Below are positions 30,201-42,120 of a stretch of 64,000 bases of DNA, piece by piece (the first letter of the stretch is position 1; every line of letters starts with the position of its first letter). This DNA comes from Scatophagus argus (lineage: Eukaryota > Chordata > Actinopteri > Scatophagidae). The position numbers were made by a program, and so were the translations under genes. The stretch lies in the NCBI RefSeq assembly GCF_020382885.2, contig NC_058496.1, forward strand, positions 22,238,501 through 22,302,500, written 5' to 3'. Under the pieces are notes generated by a model. That model did no database searches, had not been told where the DNA came from, and saw only the letters and a program-made list of their open reading frames with translations.

Positions 30201-33200
30201 AATGGGTGAACTGTGAATTTCAGACTTTTTAGCTTTTTTCCAGGAGTTTCCATGCTAGTTGACAGGCTGTGTCTGTTCCATTGGTGAGTGAGAGACTGTA
30301 GCATGTGGTACGTGCAGTTCCAGAGGTTTGCACATTTTGTTGCAGTCTCAACAAAGCAGTTGTGCCAAAGTAGTTTTATGATTATGAGTACTATTATGTG
30401 AGCTCAGTACTGAACTGAAACCCGATACTGGTTATTGGTGTAGGTGCAACTGTAGTTTTAAGGGAGCATCCTGTTTAAGTTGGTCTACTCCTACATATCA
30501 TGACAAAACACTGATTTATTGTAAAATGCGTTTTATTATCTGAAGCTCATTTTCCTGCTCTGAAGGCTGAGTGTTTTTTATTCTTGGTAGGTGGCACACC
30601 CTGCTGAATGAGAGGTGGATGTTATCACTCTTGTCTGCTTCCTGTTGGCTAGCCAGGCTAGCAATCAAAATACTGATTAAGTTAATGATCTCTTTTAGAT
30701 GAAGTAGCTGCTTTTTCCTCAGCAAATCCAACTGGATCTTTACTATGGGGAGAGCATTTTACTACACAGAGGCAGAAATACTAATAATAGAGCAACTTCT
30801 GAAAATGATAGTGTTTCTGATTTGAATCCTGACATAGAAATAAGGATCAACATGTGTGAAATCTTGCCAAGAGCAGAACTCAGGGCAGTGATGGTTTCAG
30901 TCTCTGTGTGTGTATCCAGACTCTGGTGGAGTACGGTTCTAATGTGACCGTCCAGAACCAGCAGGGGGAGCGGCCTTCCCAGAGTGCTGAGCGGCAGGGA
31001 CACACGACCTGTGCTCGATACCTGGTTGTCGTGGAAACCTGCATGTCGTTGGCCTCACAGGTTGTTAAGCTCACCAAACAGCTCAATGAGTAAGTTGCAG
31101 TGTTCTTACTTAAAATGTTGAAGTTGTACAGTTTCTCAGTTATTACTATTCTTACAGTTCCTAACCACTAAACATTTAGTTTGTGAAAAGTGGAGAATTA
31201 TCAACATATCTCTTTTGTTGCTTTTAAATGGCCTGAATTTAAGCAACTGAAGGAGAAAGTTTTGTATGAAACAGCTGTGGATAATCATGTTTGTAAATTA
31301 ATGCAAGCATTTTATGAGCAATGTCCCTGCTTTAATTTCATTAAATTTTCATTTCTCATTTCATTAAAGTGTTGCATTTTTAGTAGTTCAGTAGAGAGAG
31401 AGAGAGACAATTATCAGCTCAACTTTGTAGTAGAAACAGAAGAGGTTCTGAGTGTCTGTCTTCAGCACAGCATTTAAGACTCATTTTCAGCTAGCTTTTC
31501 ACTGCTAATTTTGGCAAAAGCTCTTAACCTTCTAGCAAAACTCCTCCACCTAGGATTTTCATTAGAAAAAATTGGTGCCAATTCTCCTCAAAGATTTCAT
31601 TATCCTGGGAAAGTGGGAGAAACTTTGGTTAAATATTATCTGTGTTTAAAAATATTCACAAAGATTCCTGATTTGCGTGACCATTTGTGTATGTTCACCC
31701 CAAACAACTAAAATAGTTACTGTACATTAGCCAGTAAACTGGTGTGCAGTGGCAGATACCAAGGGTGTGTATGTATGTGTGTGTCTGAGTTTGTGTTCAG
31801 TTCAGCCTTCACCAAACTTATCACCCATCAGAGACTCCACTTTTTTTCCCCCAGTGTTTACTTTTTCTTTTCTCTGTATGTTCATGAGCAATTCCCTTCC
31901 AGTCAGCAGTTAACAAAGACGAAAAGGGACTAGTTACAGCAGCCCGTTGCATACATCTCAGTACAAATCATATTCTTCAGACACAAGGGAACATGGAGAC
32001 AGTCTCTGTACTGGCCCCAGCAAAAGTCACATCCGATCTTATTTTGTAGTCACAATATCTAGTATATGGCTTGTTTTGTTTTTTGTTTATTTTCATTCAG
32101 CCCTTGTTAAAACCAACAGCTCATTGACTAAAAGTATAAGCTGTTTATACTATAGGTGACTCAGCATCATACAAGGGGATGTTTGCCAGTGTTAATCGTG
32201 TGTGTGTGTGTGTGTCTATGTGTTATTTGTCATGCAGACAGGCAGCAGAGAGGATGACTCTACAGAAACAACTGCAGAGAATGATGGACCCCAACAAGGC
32301 AGAGGGGACCCCTTCCCGATCACCCAGGTAACACACCCAGGAACCCATTCTCTACTGTGGTATTTTACAACATCAGCAATGGCTCCCATGAATCTTGAGT
32401 TGTGTTATTTTATCATGATGGAAATATAGATATTTTTATATCACAGTTGGTTTCTCCTCATTCATTACGACCTATACAAGACTACAGAATAAGTCAAGCT
32501 TATGAATTGACTAAGAGAAGTGTAGTAGCCAGGGTAGTATGTCTTTTCTGGAATCTCAGTGCTGACAGCACAGTCGCCAGGGTGATAGTTGTCACTCCTT
32601 GCAAAATACACCACTGTCAGCACAGCAGAGTTTGGAGACTGACGATGGTATCGTCCACTGAGAAGAATTTAAACTCAAAGCCTCCCATATGAGCAACGGC
32701 GGTGGCAGCGGTAGTGAAAGCAAGTGATTGCAACATTTACGGCAGTTTTCAGGTGAGCAACACAAAAGAGACTGCAAACAGTGCCAGAAGTACAGTTGGA
32801 TTCAGGTTTACTCTTTATTATTTATCACATATATTACAGTTTTAATTTTTTAAAATATGTACAAAACAAGTAGTAGCAGCAGTAGGAATAGCATAAGATC
32901 TAGTTGCAGACGTCGTCTTAATAGTAGTTAGTAGCAGCAGTAGTAGTAGTAGTAACGTTAGTAGTAGTAGTAGTATAAGTTTTCACTGTAGCAGCAGGTG
33001 TAGCAGAAGAGTTGTGGTAGTTGTATAAAAAGCTGCAGTGGTAACACCAGTAGTGGCAAAAGGAATTATGGTAGAAAAGTAAGGACTACCATCAGTATTA
33101 TTTTGTAGCAATGGTAATAGAAGTAGCAATGAGGGTATATGTCTTTGTAATGACAGCTATAGTAAAAATTAAATGCATCAATAACATATACACTTTAAAA

Positions 33201-34241
33201 TGTAAAAATGAAGGTTAATATTTGCCTCCCTTTCTGGACTCCAGCTCCCATCAGCCCTCAGTGGAGGCATGGCCAGAGATGATGCTGACAGCGGAGGGGA
33301 CTCCAGGTGATGGTCAGTGGTTGGTTCGTCAGGGAGGAGTGGGTCCGGACTCTGTGTTGCGGCAGCTGCTTGGGAAGGACATGTCAGATACACTGTGTCC
33401 AAGAGAGAGGCTTCCTCCAGCAGGCGGCCTGAACAGAGAGGGCCCCTGCGGACCCGGGGCTCCTGGGGCCCGCAGAACTGGGCTGGTGGAGAGGAGAGAG
33501 CTCAAACTAGCAAGACTCAAACAGATCATGCAGCGTTCTCTGAGTGAATCTGATTCTGATGGTTATCCACCAGAAGAAGGGAAAAATCAAGGAGCCTCAG
33601 CGTCAAACACGTTGCGACCTGATCGGCCGACCCACCTGCCAGTCACAGAAGAGGAGCCATTGTCAAACCACCTTAATCTGATGATGAGGACACACCTCCC
33701 CTCCTCCTCCACAGCTGACAAGAAGCTGGCGTTTTCTCTTAGCGGATCAAAGTCGGTGGACAGCATCGGTTACAACCCCTCCCCCACCTCCAGTGACCCA
33801 GAGGCCACTGATGGTAAAACACCGGATGCTTCTGCCGACTTCCATGATGCGTCTAATGGCCAAAAAGTTGCCACGAGCCCCAAAAGTGCCCTGAAGTCGC
33901 CCTCGTCTCGAAGGAAAACGTCTCAGAACCTCAAACTGAGGGTCACCTTCGACGAGCAGGTCCACAAGAGCTCCAGTCAGGAGACAGAGCAAACCAAAGG
34001 GCATCATGGGAAGGAAAGGACTCCAACAGGAAGCTCTGAAAGCAAACGACCGTTCGGGGCATTTCGCTCCATCATGGAGACACTGAGCGGAAACACAAAT
34101 CACAACAATAACAACAGCAGTGGTCAGTCAGGCTCTGCTGTTAAACTGTCCACTTGTCAGAACTCACCTGGCAGGAAGTCAGAGAGTAAAGGCAGTCCAG
34201 GAGGAGGAGCCAGAGGAAAGGGCAAAACCAGTAACGTTTAA
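23891..34241 (+). CDS. sncaip: Synphilin-1 (alpha-synuclein-interacting protein), 11 coding exons
   Basis: Exons join in phase at 23891-23947, 24789-24861, 25096-25646, 26149-26317, 26443-26723, 27035-27214, 28561-28674, 29357-29482, 30920-31089, 32238-32327 and 33245-34241. They give 935 aa (human 919), or 936 if the exon 2 donor is at 24865. Synphilin-1 is a cytoplasmic scaffold that binds alpha-synuclein, is ubiquitinated by parkin and SIAH, and enters Lewy-type inclusions. The start MEAPEYLDLDEIDFSDD is nearly identical to human. Other conserved blocks are SKFRPVKRVSPLKHQPE, ELEHYDLDMDEILDVPYIKS (from E153), ankyrin repeats (about 378-560), a coiled coil (about 562-598), the VLRQLLGK and RELKLARLKQIMQRSLSESD blocks, and the C-terminal NLKLRVTFDEQV and KRPFGAFRSIMETLSGN motifs. 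A Gly/Pro-rich stretch before the first ankyrin repeat is longer than I recall in human. Confidence 0.96.
24333..24450 (+). repeat. Possible DNA-transposon-type repeat fragment in sncaip intron 1
   Basis: GTTCAGTTTATTAGGTACAG resembles the outer part of a common teleost repeat with TTTATTAGGTACACC. The remainder is too diverged to define. A related piece may be at 57790-57850. Confidence 0.4.
24789..24861 (+). CDS. sncaip: sncaip coding exon 2
   Basis: Encodes YSVTSLKSIPELSRRSDG and on to ERP, matching human YSVTSLKTIPEL. The acceptor is ATCATGCAG. The donor is ambiguous: CAG|GTGGTA at 24862 or GTG|GTAACT at 24865. Both keep phase 1 and differ by one Gly. Confidence 0.85.
25096..25646 (+). 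CDS. sncaip: sncaip coding exon 3
   Basis: Residues 44-227. Contains KFRPVKRVSPLKHQPETTDS and ELEHYDLDMDEILDVPYIKS, the most conserved N-terminal blocks of synphilin-1, with a Ser/Gly-rich linker between. Donor GTAGGC, phase 0. Confidence 0.94.
26149..26317 (+). CDS. sncaip: sncaip coding exon 4
   Basis: Residues 228-283, YCVLSPVKWSDLRKSKSMD and a Ser-rich tail. Human has FCVLSPVKSPHLRKAS at this place. Acceptor TCCTGCAG, donor GTATAA, phase 1. Confidence 0.9.
26443..26723 (+). CDS. sncaip: sncaip coding exon 5
   Basis: Residues 284-377. Begins DKLLSVRVYQD, has a Gly/Pro-rich stretch, and ends in NQNIINIVREGQISLL, the conserved lead-in to the ankyrin repeats. Donor GTGAGT. Confidence 0.93.
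26790..27030 (+). repeat. Pyrimidine-rich tract in sncaip intron 5
   Basis: About 240 nt of mostly CTCCT and TTCTC units before exon 6. It creates long but meaningless Ser/Leu/Phe-rich open frames. Confidence 0.85.
27035..27214 (+). CDS. sncaip: sncaip coding exon 6 (ankyrin)
   Basis: Residues 378-437. HLAADNLELIRDEDGNNLLH and the SASQGHADCLQHLTSLMGED ankyrin repeat. A pyrimidine tract of over 200 nt precedes the acceptor, and a GT microsatellite follows the donor GTCAGT. Confidence 0.95.
27219..27251 (+). repeat. GT microsatellite at the sncaip exon 6 donor
   Basis: About 16 GT units start four bases into the intron. Confidence 0.95.
28561..28674 (+). CDS. sncaip: sncaip coding exon 7 (ankyrin)
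   Basis: Residues 438-475, NGHLECVRWMVSETEAIAEL and SLIHYAARYGQ. Donor GTAAAA followed by a short CA tract. Confidence 0.95.
29320..29354 (+). repeat. CT microsatellite at the sncaip exon 8 acceptor
   Basis: CT/CCT repeats run straight into CTCTAG and serve as the polypyrimidine tract. Confidence 0.95.
29357..29482 (+). CDS. sncaip: sncaip coding exon 8 (ankyrin)
   Basis: Residues 476-517, including LLWLLQFMQEQAISLDEVDQ and the NTAVHVAAQYGHLTCIQ ankyrin unit. A CT microsatellite directly forms the polypyrimidine tract. Confidence 0.95.
30920..31089 (+). CDS. sncaip: sncaip coding exon 9 (ankyrin end, start of coiled coil)
   Basis: Residues 518-573, TLVEYGSNVTVQNQQGERPS then RYLVVVETCMSLASQVVKLT. 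Donor GTAAGT, phase 2. Confidence 0.95.
32198..32215 (+). repeat. GT microsatellite before sncaip exon 10
   Basis: Nine GT units, 22 nt from the exon 10 acceptor. Confidence 0.9.
32238..32327 (+). CDS. sncaip: sncaip coding exon 10 (coiled coil)
   Basis: Residues 574-603, QAAERMTLQKQLQRMMDPNK. Human has QTVERVTLQNQLQQFLEAQK. The reading frame was set by phase from exon 9 and by this match. Other frames give no homology. Donor GTAACA. Confidence 0.9.
32870..33115 (+). repeat. Imperfect TAG/CAG trinucleotide repeat in sncaip intron 10
   Basis: A cluster of AGT/AGC units, purest around 32933-32972, then decaying over about 150 nt. It lies about 130-380 nt before exon 11. Confidence 0.85.
33245..34241 (+). 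CDS. sncaip: sncaip terminal coding exon 11
   Basis: Residues 604-935 and TAA. Contains DSVLRQLLGKDMSDTLC, KLARLKQIMQRSLSESDSDG, KVATSPKSALKSPSSRRKTS, NLKLRVTFDEQV and KRPFGAFRSIMETLSGN, all conserved in human synphilin-1. It ends in a Gly/Lys-rich tail. Confidence 0.95.
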
Positions 34242-34875
34242 CCAATTGGTGCCTACTGAAGGGCAGAGAGCACATAACAAACACACCACTACTACAACCA
34301 GCAAACAGCAAGAGGCAGTGAACATGAGAAATGTATAGCGATTAACCTGTTTGACACATTTTGTGTCAATTTTGTACCCATTCTTCCCAGTTTTATAAAT
34401 TTCTGAAACTGAACACACATACATATCTATGACATATCTGTGACTCTTTCCAATAGTAGATGTGATCTCTGATTGAAGACAGTGTCCATAAATTTACTTA
34501 GATATCAAATTAAAAAATACCCCAGATTCAAACAAGTATAGATGTACATATATACAAGTATAGTGTTCAGCTGTCTAAGTCACGTATCATGGGAACTATA
34601 GTACCAAAACTCAGAAAATATCAGTCCTAAGGGAAATTAAAACAAAGCAACCCATTTGCTTTGTTTTCTTGTTAAGCTGAAATAAGGCTCAGAATGTTCC
34701 ATCAATATAGGTGTTTTTATATCCCTGGAAAAATGATCCTCTCCTCCATCATTCAAATGCTGTTATTTAATGTGTTATGAAATTATGTGAACATATACAC
34801 AAGAAATGTAATTTCAAATTAGATTAGCATGCATTAGCAAGCATTTCTAAGTGGGTTAACTTAACTTATCCTGAA

Positions 34876-34881
34876 AATAAA
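34876..34881 (+). terminator. sncaip: First AATAAA after the sncaip stop codon
   Basis: AATAAA 635 nt downstream of TAA. Several more follow (for example near 35312 and 37934), so the true 3' end is not determined. Confidence 0.25.
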
Positions 34882-37800
34882 GTAAAATAATATGTGACAG
34901 GGAGTAAGTTTGCTTCAAGGTTGGAAGGGTTAACAGGGTTTTCAGTAAAGGACAGTAAACTACAGCAACATAAAAAAACATCGGCCACTTCATATTTTAA
35001 CAATTTACTTAGATGTTTAATGACTTGACTAATCAAGAGTGTGATTTGTTCACTTGAAGGTAAAGTTATATCTACAGCCACAGTTTGTTTATTTGGCCCA
35101 AGTCACAGTGGTGAAAAACTAACTTGATTTAATTTTTTTCATTTGGTTTGGATACATTCACATCAGCTGATTAGGAGCTGGCCAGCTCTTGTAAACAAAC
35201 AAATAAACAAACTTTGTTTATTGAACCTGGTGTCTTGCCAATTTGTCTCTTTTAATACAGGAGACTTCATTTATTTATTCATAATGACAGTGGCTTTTAG
35301 ACTGCACACAGAGACAATAAAAAGTTGACTCAGGGAGTCAACGTCTGTCTTCTTTTAACCATAATCCTTTGTTTATATTACCACCAGAAATATGAACTAT
35401 AATAGAATATATATAATAGAAATATAAATTTAACTCAAGGTTGACTTACTAACTTTTTCTGGACGTTTAAACACCAACTTGCCAATGGATGGAGTTTTTT
35501 TCTCTTGTCACCGCATGTGTCAGCTCCAAAAAAGCAATAAATAGGCTGTTTTTATTGTTATTTTGTCAAACTACGACTCCTGAGGTCAAGTATTAACATT
35601 CAAAAAACACATTATTTTTTATCAAGAGAGTGGTTTAATTTCAGCAATAACACTATTTTATGAAACTTCCTTTCTTCCTCTTCCTTTCTTAGTTATACTG
35701 AAGCTTTTGAGATAACGTTTCTCATGTTCTTTGCCTCAAACGTTTGATTTATGATGGTTTTTATACAGTTAAAGGACTGAAAGACAAGAACAGAAACTGT
35801 CTCAGCTCTGTTCTGTTTGTTAAAATGTATTTCATGCTGTTATTCAGAGACGGATATTGAGACGAAAGTTTGTGTGTAATGGATTTGAAGCAGTTGTTTT
35901 TATTGACAGACTAAAGGAAATTTGTGTATTAATCAGTGTCCTGCAGAGACCTCATCTCTCCATAATTCACCTTTTCATACATTTTTTATCACATTTAGTT
36001 TGTTTGTTTGTTTCGACTTCCAGAACTTTTCCAGAGTTATTTGGTCTGCAAAACAAAACAAAAAAAGAGTGTCAAAACATAATCTTTCTAAACGGAGATT
36101 ATAGGCTTCTGTTTTGCTGCCACTCTGTTACTGTATTCTGAACTCCACTAAAGATGAATATTAGTATTTATGTTTAAGCACATAGTTATATGATTTGAAA
36201 TCCTAAAAAATGTGGTTATAATCACACGTCGTTAACGTGCACTGGCACAAAAAATGTTTTTCAAACCACTGTATATGTAGTATTTAATTTTTTTCATCAT
36301 ATTCCACACATTTTTTTAATTTCCATGGTTATTATCTATGCAGTATTTGTGGCATGAAGTAGACTTTAGTTGTGTGATGTGTTTGAGACGGGGAGGTTTA
36401 AGGATGCACCTTCTACAGCGGCTGACAAACCGATCATATGAACTTTAAATAGAAAGAAGAAGAAGCGGATGAAGCAGAAGTTTAAACTTGTCATTCCAGA
36501 GATTATATACAGCTTCCAGGAGATTGTGAACATTGGCAAACTGTCACAGAGCATGAAAGTAGAAGGCTAAGGCTGTTATCTAACGCTCTTCTCCACTGTT
36601 CAGACATCAGTGAGTCGGTATATGATAGCAGATAATGTTAAACACAAATGTTTTTATTTGATCACTTTTCTTATGATTTCCATTTTAGGCTAAATTCTAC
36701 CATGTACATGACGATAAGTTGGAATCAACTGTTTGAACATTGATTCTGGCTCTGTGTAACTCCAAAACTGTTGTCGTCTGTAATTTTCTGGGCCTTTGAT
36801 GGTGAATACAGACACAAAAGCTTCACTAGCCCCAAGAGGCTACAGAATTCATTAAACTTATGTAGCTTTTTTACAGTATTAGGGTTAAAACTAAGTTTCT
36901 TCCTCAGGGTGGTGCTAGAAGGAAGGTCAAAGGGTTCACCAGAATCAGTAGAAATCACCATAAGTATCAACATTTCTATGAAAATCTGACCAGGACTTAA
37001 AATTCATTCATCTGTTTCATGTCATCAGTCAGTGTTTACCTCTGTGTGTTAAATCTAGTTTTAGCATAAAGACTGGAGACAAATTAGAGAAAATGTCAGT
37101 GTTTCTTTTAGCCTCACCACTAACTAAGTGAACATCATTCTCCTTGCCATTTTGTTTTTATTGTGTATGAAAGAACTCAGAACAGAAATACAGATTACAG
37201 CCTTGGCTCTCTAATTTGTAGCTTTGAGGGGAACTGGAACACATTGGCCATGTTTTTGATACATGTTTACGTTAATACAAATACTGTGTTTGGTTCTGAT
37301 GCAGCTGAAACTGACCATTGTTAGACATCAGTCTGTAGAGTTCTTCTTTCACATTCCTTTTTGTTTATGTATCTGTAGTTTGGATTAGCGAGATTCTGCT
37401 GTGCAGTTCACTTCAGGTTCGCAAAGACCTTTTTTGCAGTTTACCATTTTTAGGTTTACACACTCCTATACTGTTGTAGTTCTTCATTTGGGAGATGATG
37501 GTGGATATTTTTGTGGCAGTGGAGTCTGGGAGGATTTACCCGCATCCAGTTTTCTTATTCTGACTTGTTAAAGGGAACATTCAGCATTTTAATGTCTTCA
37601 CTAGAGTCAGGTGAGCAGGTCATTTTAAGTCTTTTGGTTTAGTAAAGGTACACTACTGAATGATTAGCTAAGAAGCTGCTGGACAATCAGATGGATTTCT
37701 GACAGAAATACTGGTCAGACATGTGCAGTTTTTGCAATAGTGATTTCTCCATGTGGCTTCCATCAAAAGATCTGTTATAAACTGCAATGAGCCCTAGATG

Positions 37801-40800
37801 ATACAAGACTATGTCTTTCCAATTCATCCATCCTTTTTTTCTACCCTTCTGCTTTTCATTCAAAGTAGAAATGCAAAATTTCTATCTTTTTCATTTTTGT
37901 CTGCATTTTGGAAATAGGACCATCTTGATTCAATAAAACTTTATTCAAAGGACCAATTCTCACATCCAGCTTTGTGTTTATGTTCATTGTGAGCACCTTT
38001 CAGCTTTCAACTTGCAGTCAATGTATAGCAGGTTAGCAGAACATACAAAAAATGAAGTGAAATTTCTCTAAAACTAATTAACAAAACTCAACACAACTAA
38101 CTACAATAACAATAAGAAAACACTGTCTATGCCTACCATCTCATTTGTCAATTAATTCTTTCCGGGAGACAACATTAGGTAACTACACACTCATTAAGTA
38201 GACTTACCAGAAATTTTTAGGTTTTCCAACTGTGTAGGCTGGAGTTACCAGGGAAACTTCCAATCTCAATTGCCTTAAAATTTCGCTTACTGCTAAAACA
38301 ATCAGTGTTCTGACAGTGGGTTTGTTTTATTTAACGTGTCTGCATTGTGACCACTTCTTTAGGACACCAGAAAGGACATTGGCATTGTTAATGTGGTATC
38401 TTTCTACAGAGGAGACAAACTAAACTCCACCTGTTTTACTCTATTGTTATTTTTTATGAACTTTTTAGATGGACAGTGTTGCTGCATCGACTTGGAAGTT
38501 TACTCTCGATGCAAAAAAAAAAAAAAAAAAATGAATGAATGTTGGAGGTCTAAACTGAATTCAGTTTTGTTTTGTTTTTTTACTAACCAGCATGTACAGA
38601 GACAGACAACTGCTCTTCTGTCCTTCTGTTATTGAAGCGGTTGTGAAACTGAAATAAATTCTTACCTTGAGCAAATAAATGTTATTCTGTTTTTAAACTG
38701 AAGATGTAGAATGGGAGCTTCATGATCATGGTAATATTTAAAAATTATTGCAGTCACACTGTGACTTCTATGATATTATTATTGATGATATTCTATGATA
38801 TTCTTGATATTAAAGGACCATTCACGTGTTTTGCATGTTTTCACTGTGTCACTGATGTTCCAATCTATACCTTCCTCATTGCTGTTGCCTACCAAAAGTC
38901 TTAAGTATGATTTCATTCAGTGGACATATGTGGGTTTTTTTTTATTATGCGCTCCAATGACGTGCAGTTATTTACGATCCTCCAGTCTCATTTTTATGTC
39001 CCACCAAACTTGATTTCAGGCTATTCTACATCTCCACTTAACACATTACGCTAACAAAAGCTAACCCTAGCCTTGCCGGAAAAAAACCACGCCTGACGTG
39101 AAACACACGTTACCACAACCAACGAGGTGCATGGAAAGGGGCCCCCACTCCTCCCCGTTACTCCTGTTGTTACCAGTTGCTAGGTAGGAATGACATGCCA
39201 CACAATGTAAAATGTCAAAAATGTAAAAAGTGGAGATTCGTTTTTTCGTCGAACAGCCACGATATGCAAGTGACCGTTCAAAAATGACACATCTGTACTA
39301 TAAGCAGCAGTTAAAGGCAGCAGAGAAAATGTGTCACTTTGCTGATTTGAAAAAGCAAAAGATTCATACTCAGTTCAGCCTGTCGATGGCTCCAACTTTT
39401 TTCACCCGTTGTCTGCTACAAAATTATCACATCATTGTTGTTAATGGGGCATTTACAGTCTTTCAGTAATATTTAAATCGAGGACTAACTTGCCATGGAT
39501 AACAGTAGTGCTTTTAGTCACCAGGGAGGAGATCCCCAAAACCTAAAGTTTATTTTGTCTTGGAGCTCACCTGAGCACACCTGACCATCAGCAGGTGCAT
39601 TTACATCTGCCTTTTTGTATTCAATTTATGCATTAAATAACTGAGAGGTAAGGAAACTGAAAATGATCCAAAAAAGTTTTTAAGCTGGGCAAGGTGGAAA
39701 AGTTGGTGAACTGATACTGAAAATGACAAAATGATTTTACTGATAAGTAAAATGTCAGATTTTATCAATCACAGTAACACATGCTATATATATTATATAA
39801 TTAATTATAATTTTATAATATAATTATTATATTGTCATTATTGTCACTTTGTTGTTGTCAGATTTGGTGAATTAATCATGTGGATCATGAAGCATGTGAC
39901 TTAAATGCACAGAATGTAGATTCTGCCACTAGGGGTTTCTCATTTAAAACAATGAAAACAAAAGATGTAGTTTCATGATGTAGTGAAGTGAATGGGAGTT
40001 GTTTTTTTTTCATTAAACAATAAAAGCAAACATTATTGCTCATGAAAATCTATCCAGATTCTGTCAGAAACATTTACAGATGATGAAATCTTTTAGTTTG
40101 ATTCACTGACTCTATAAATGAAATACACCATCACCTTGAATGAAATTTCAGATGTCTCTGAGAAAATATGGTGTATTGTGGCTATTGGAGCAATGAGGGA
40201 GCTCTTTCGTTCTCTAGATGATACATAAAACATGAACGGCATTTCCACCATTTGACTTTGACTTGATTTGACAACATCATATCAGTGTGTCCTTGTCTTC
40301 CACAGTAGTATAATGGCACCTGACTGGAACATTCGCTCCACCCACTGCTGATCTCAGTCAACTGACTAAATAGTGCATGGAAACATGCAGAAATTTGTAC
40401 AGACACTAAACATTAGTATCCTAAACTCAGCTCAGCTTGAGGATTTTTGTGCAGATTCAGCACCTTTACTAGCTGAGTTGGATACTGGAGATTTAAGAAT
40501 TTGTCTGTGTTGTTGTCAATGAGCGAAACTTGCGTCATTGAAAAAGTCGAATGGTGCGTTGTAGCAAACTGAGGAGCATCTGACCAGATGGATGACGAAG
40601 CAATACCTGTGTTGGGACATGAAACAAAGCAGACGTGATGGGTCAGTTCTCATTCATGTAATCTTCCGATGAGAGTTAAATCCTATAGAACTAAATGATC
40701 AGCCGAAACAATGAGAGTTGAGATATGTGATTGATTAAAAAGTTCAAAGCCAAGTTTTGTAAACTTCAATCTCTTTCCGTAATGACTGGAGCTCTCTTCA

Positions 40801-40974
40801 CTTTCACTGAGACCTCCTCCAAGACTATCAGAGGCCCTCTTTGGGTCCCTGGACCCCACTTTTGACCACCGCTGATCAAGATGGATGTTGTGTGTGAATT
40901 GTGCTCTGTGGTAATTTAATAGACAATACATAACAGAGTGTATATTTATTTCCGTGTGCCTCAGCGGCATCAAA

Positions 40975-42120
40975 AACAGTCACTTAACGGGGCAGGATTT
41001 ATGGTGTTTGGGTAGCAAATTGGCCTTTGATGGTTCCCACGCAGGGTCAGCTGCTTCCCCACGGAGCCTAATGGGGTTTGCTCTAATAGTGTCCCTCAAT
41101 CATGGCCACGAATATGAAGCATGAGCTTACTGGCTCACAATTAGCAAAACAACACAGAGAGATATGAGGACTTGCAATGTGAAGAATTTATCAGGATTTT
41201 TCAAGTGTTCCTCACCAGTTCATGTAAAAAAAACCCAAAAAAACAAGAGCTATTTGTTTTCTTTTTTCCTCCCTTCTCTCTTCCTCTTCCTCTTTCCTCT
41301 TTCCTCTTTCATGGGGATGGGGGATGAAGTTAAACTGATAAATTAGACCTCATTTATTGGACAACAGTTTGAGTCGATACCCAGGGGCCTCTGCTCTGTA
41401 GCATGGACGAGGCTCCAGAGCCGCTAATTGGTTCACTCTGTGTAGATGGAGGGGGTGTTTGGTGTGTGGGGGAGTTAAGGGGGCTGGCGATGCGGGCGGG
41501 GCAGATGGGTCGAGCGGTGCGTTTGGCTGGTGCTGATGCTCACACACCACAGACACACAAAAGTGGTTGTCTCGCGGCGGACGTCCACGGCACACGCCAC
41601 GAAAATGGACGAGACAAGTGCTTGATTTGACAGCCAGGGCAGAGGCAGGGAGGGGGGTGGAGGAGTCATGTATAGATTTTTGTGTCTGTTGTTTTGGCTT
41701 ATTTGTGTGCTTCTTTTACTCAGTCAATCAAATTTAATTGACACCGCTGGGCTGGGGCCAGGGGCCCCACGGCATGCTGGGATGACAGGCTTTTAATGCC
41801 AAAGAGAAGAGAGGAGGTTCTTCTGCCTGTGAAGGATGTAGGGGGGTGTGAGAAGGTGAGGGGGGTGAGAGTGACAATTCCTCAGCCCGTCAACAGCATT
41901 AATTGATGTAACAACAGCGATGATGGATACTAATAAATACAACCTTTAAAGAAAAAAAGTAATTAGATGGCGTCCTGGTCAAACTGCCGCCGCTGATTTG
42001 CGTCTGGCTGATAAACACCATTTGTCTTCCATAGAGGCTTTCAGGCGGACATGAGCCATCATTTACATGCAGATCAAACTCAGCATTTGCATTTTGGCCT
42101 CGAGAAGAGGACAGTGCACT
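40975..42120. promoter_or_regulatory. Putative conserved non-coding / enhancer block
   Basis: Non-coding sequence of mixed GC content without repeats, rich in developmental transcription-factor-like sites: ATTAATTGAT (41898-41907), TAATTAGA (41960-41967), TGATAAACACC (42009-42019, forkhead-like) and a perfect octamer ATTTGCAT (42085-42092). Its texture differs from the AT-rich flanks. Conservation cannot be tested here. Confidence 0.4.

Noticed and set aside
33178..34103. Minus-strand open frames across sncaip exon 11
   Set aside because: Antisense shadows. The plus frame matches synphilin-1 throughout.
41350..41669. Overlapping open frames in the GC-rich block at 41.4-41.7 kb
   Set aside because: Two strands and three frames are equally open; the region looks non-coding and regulatory.
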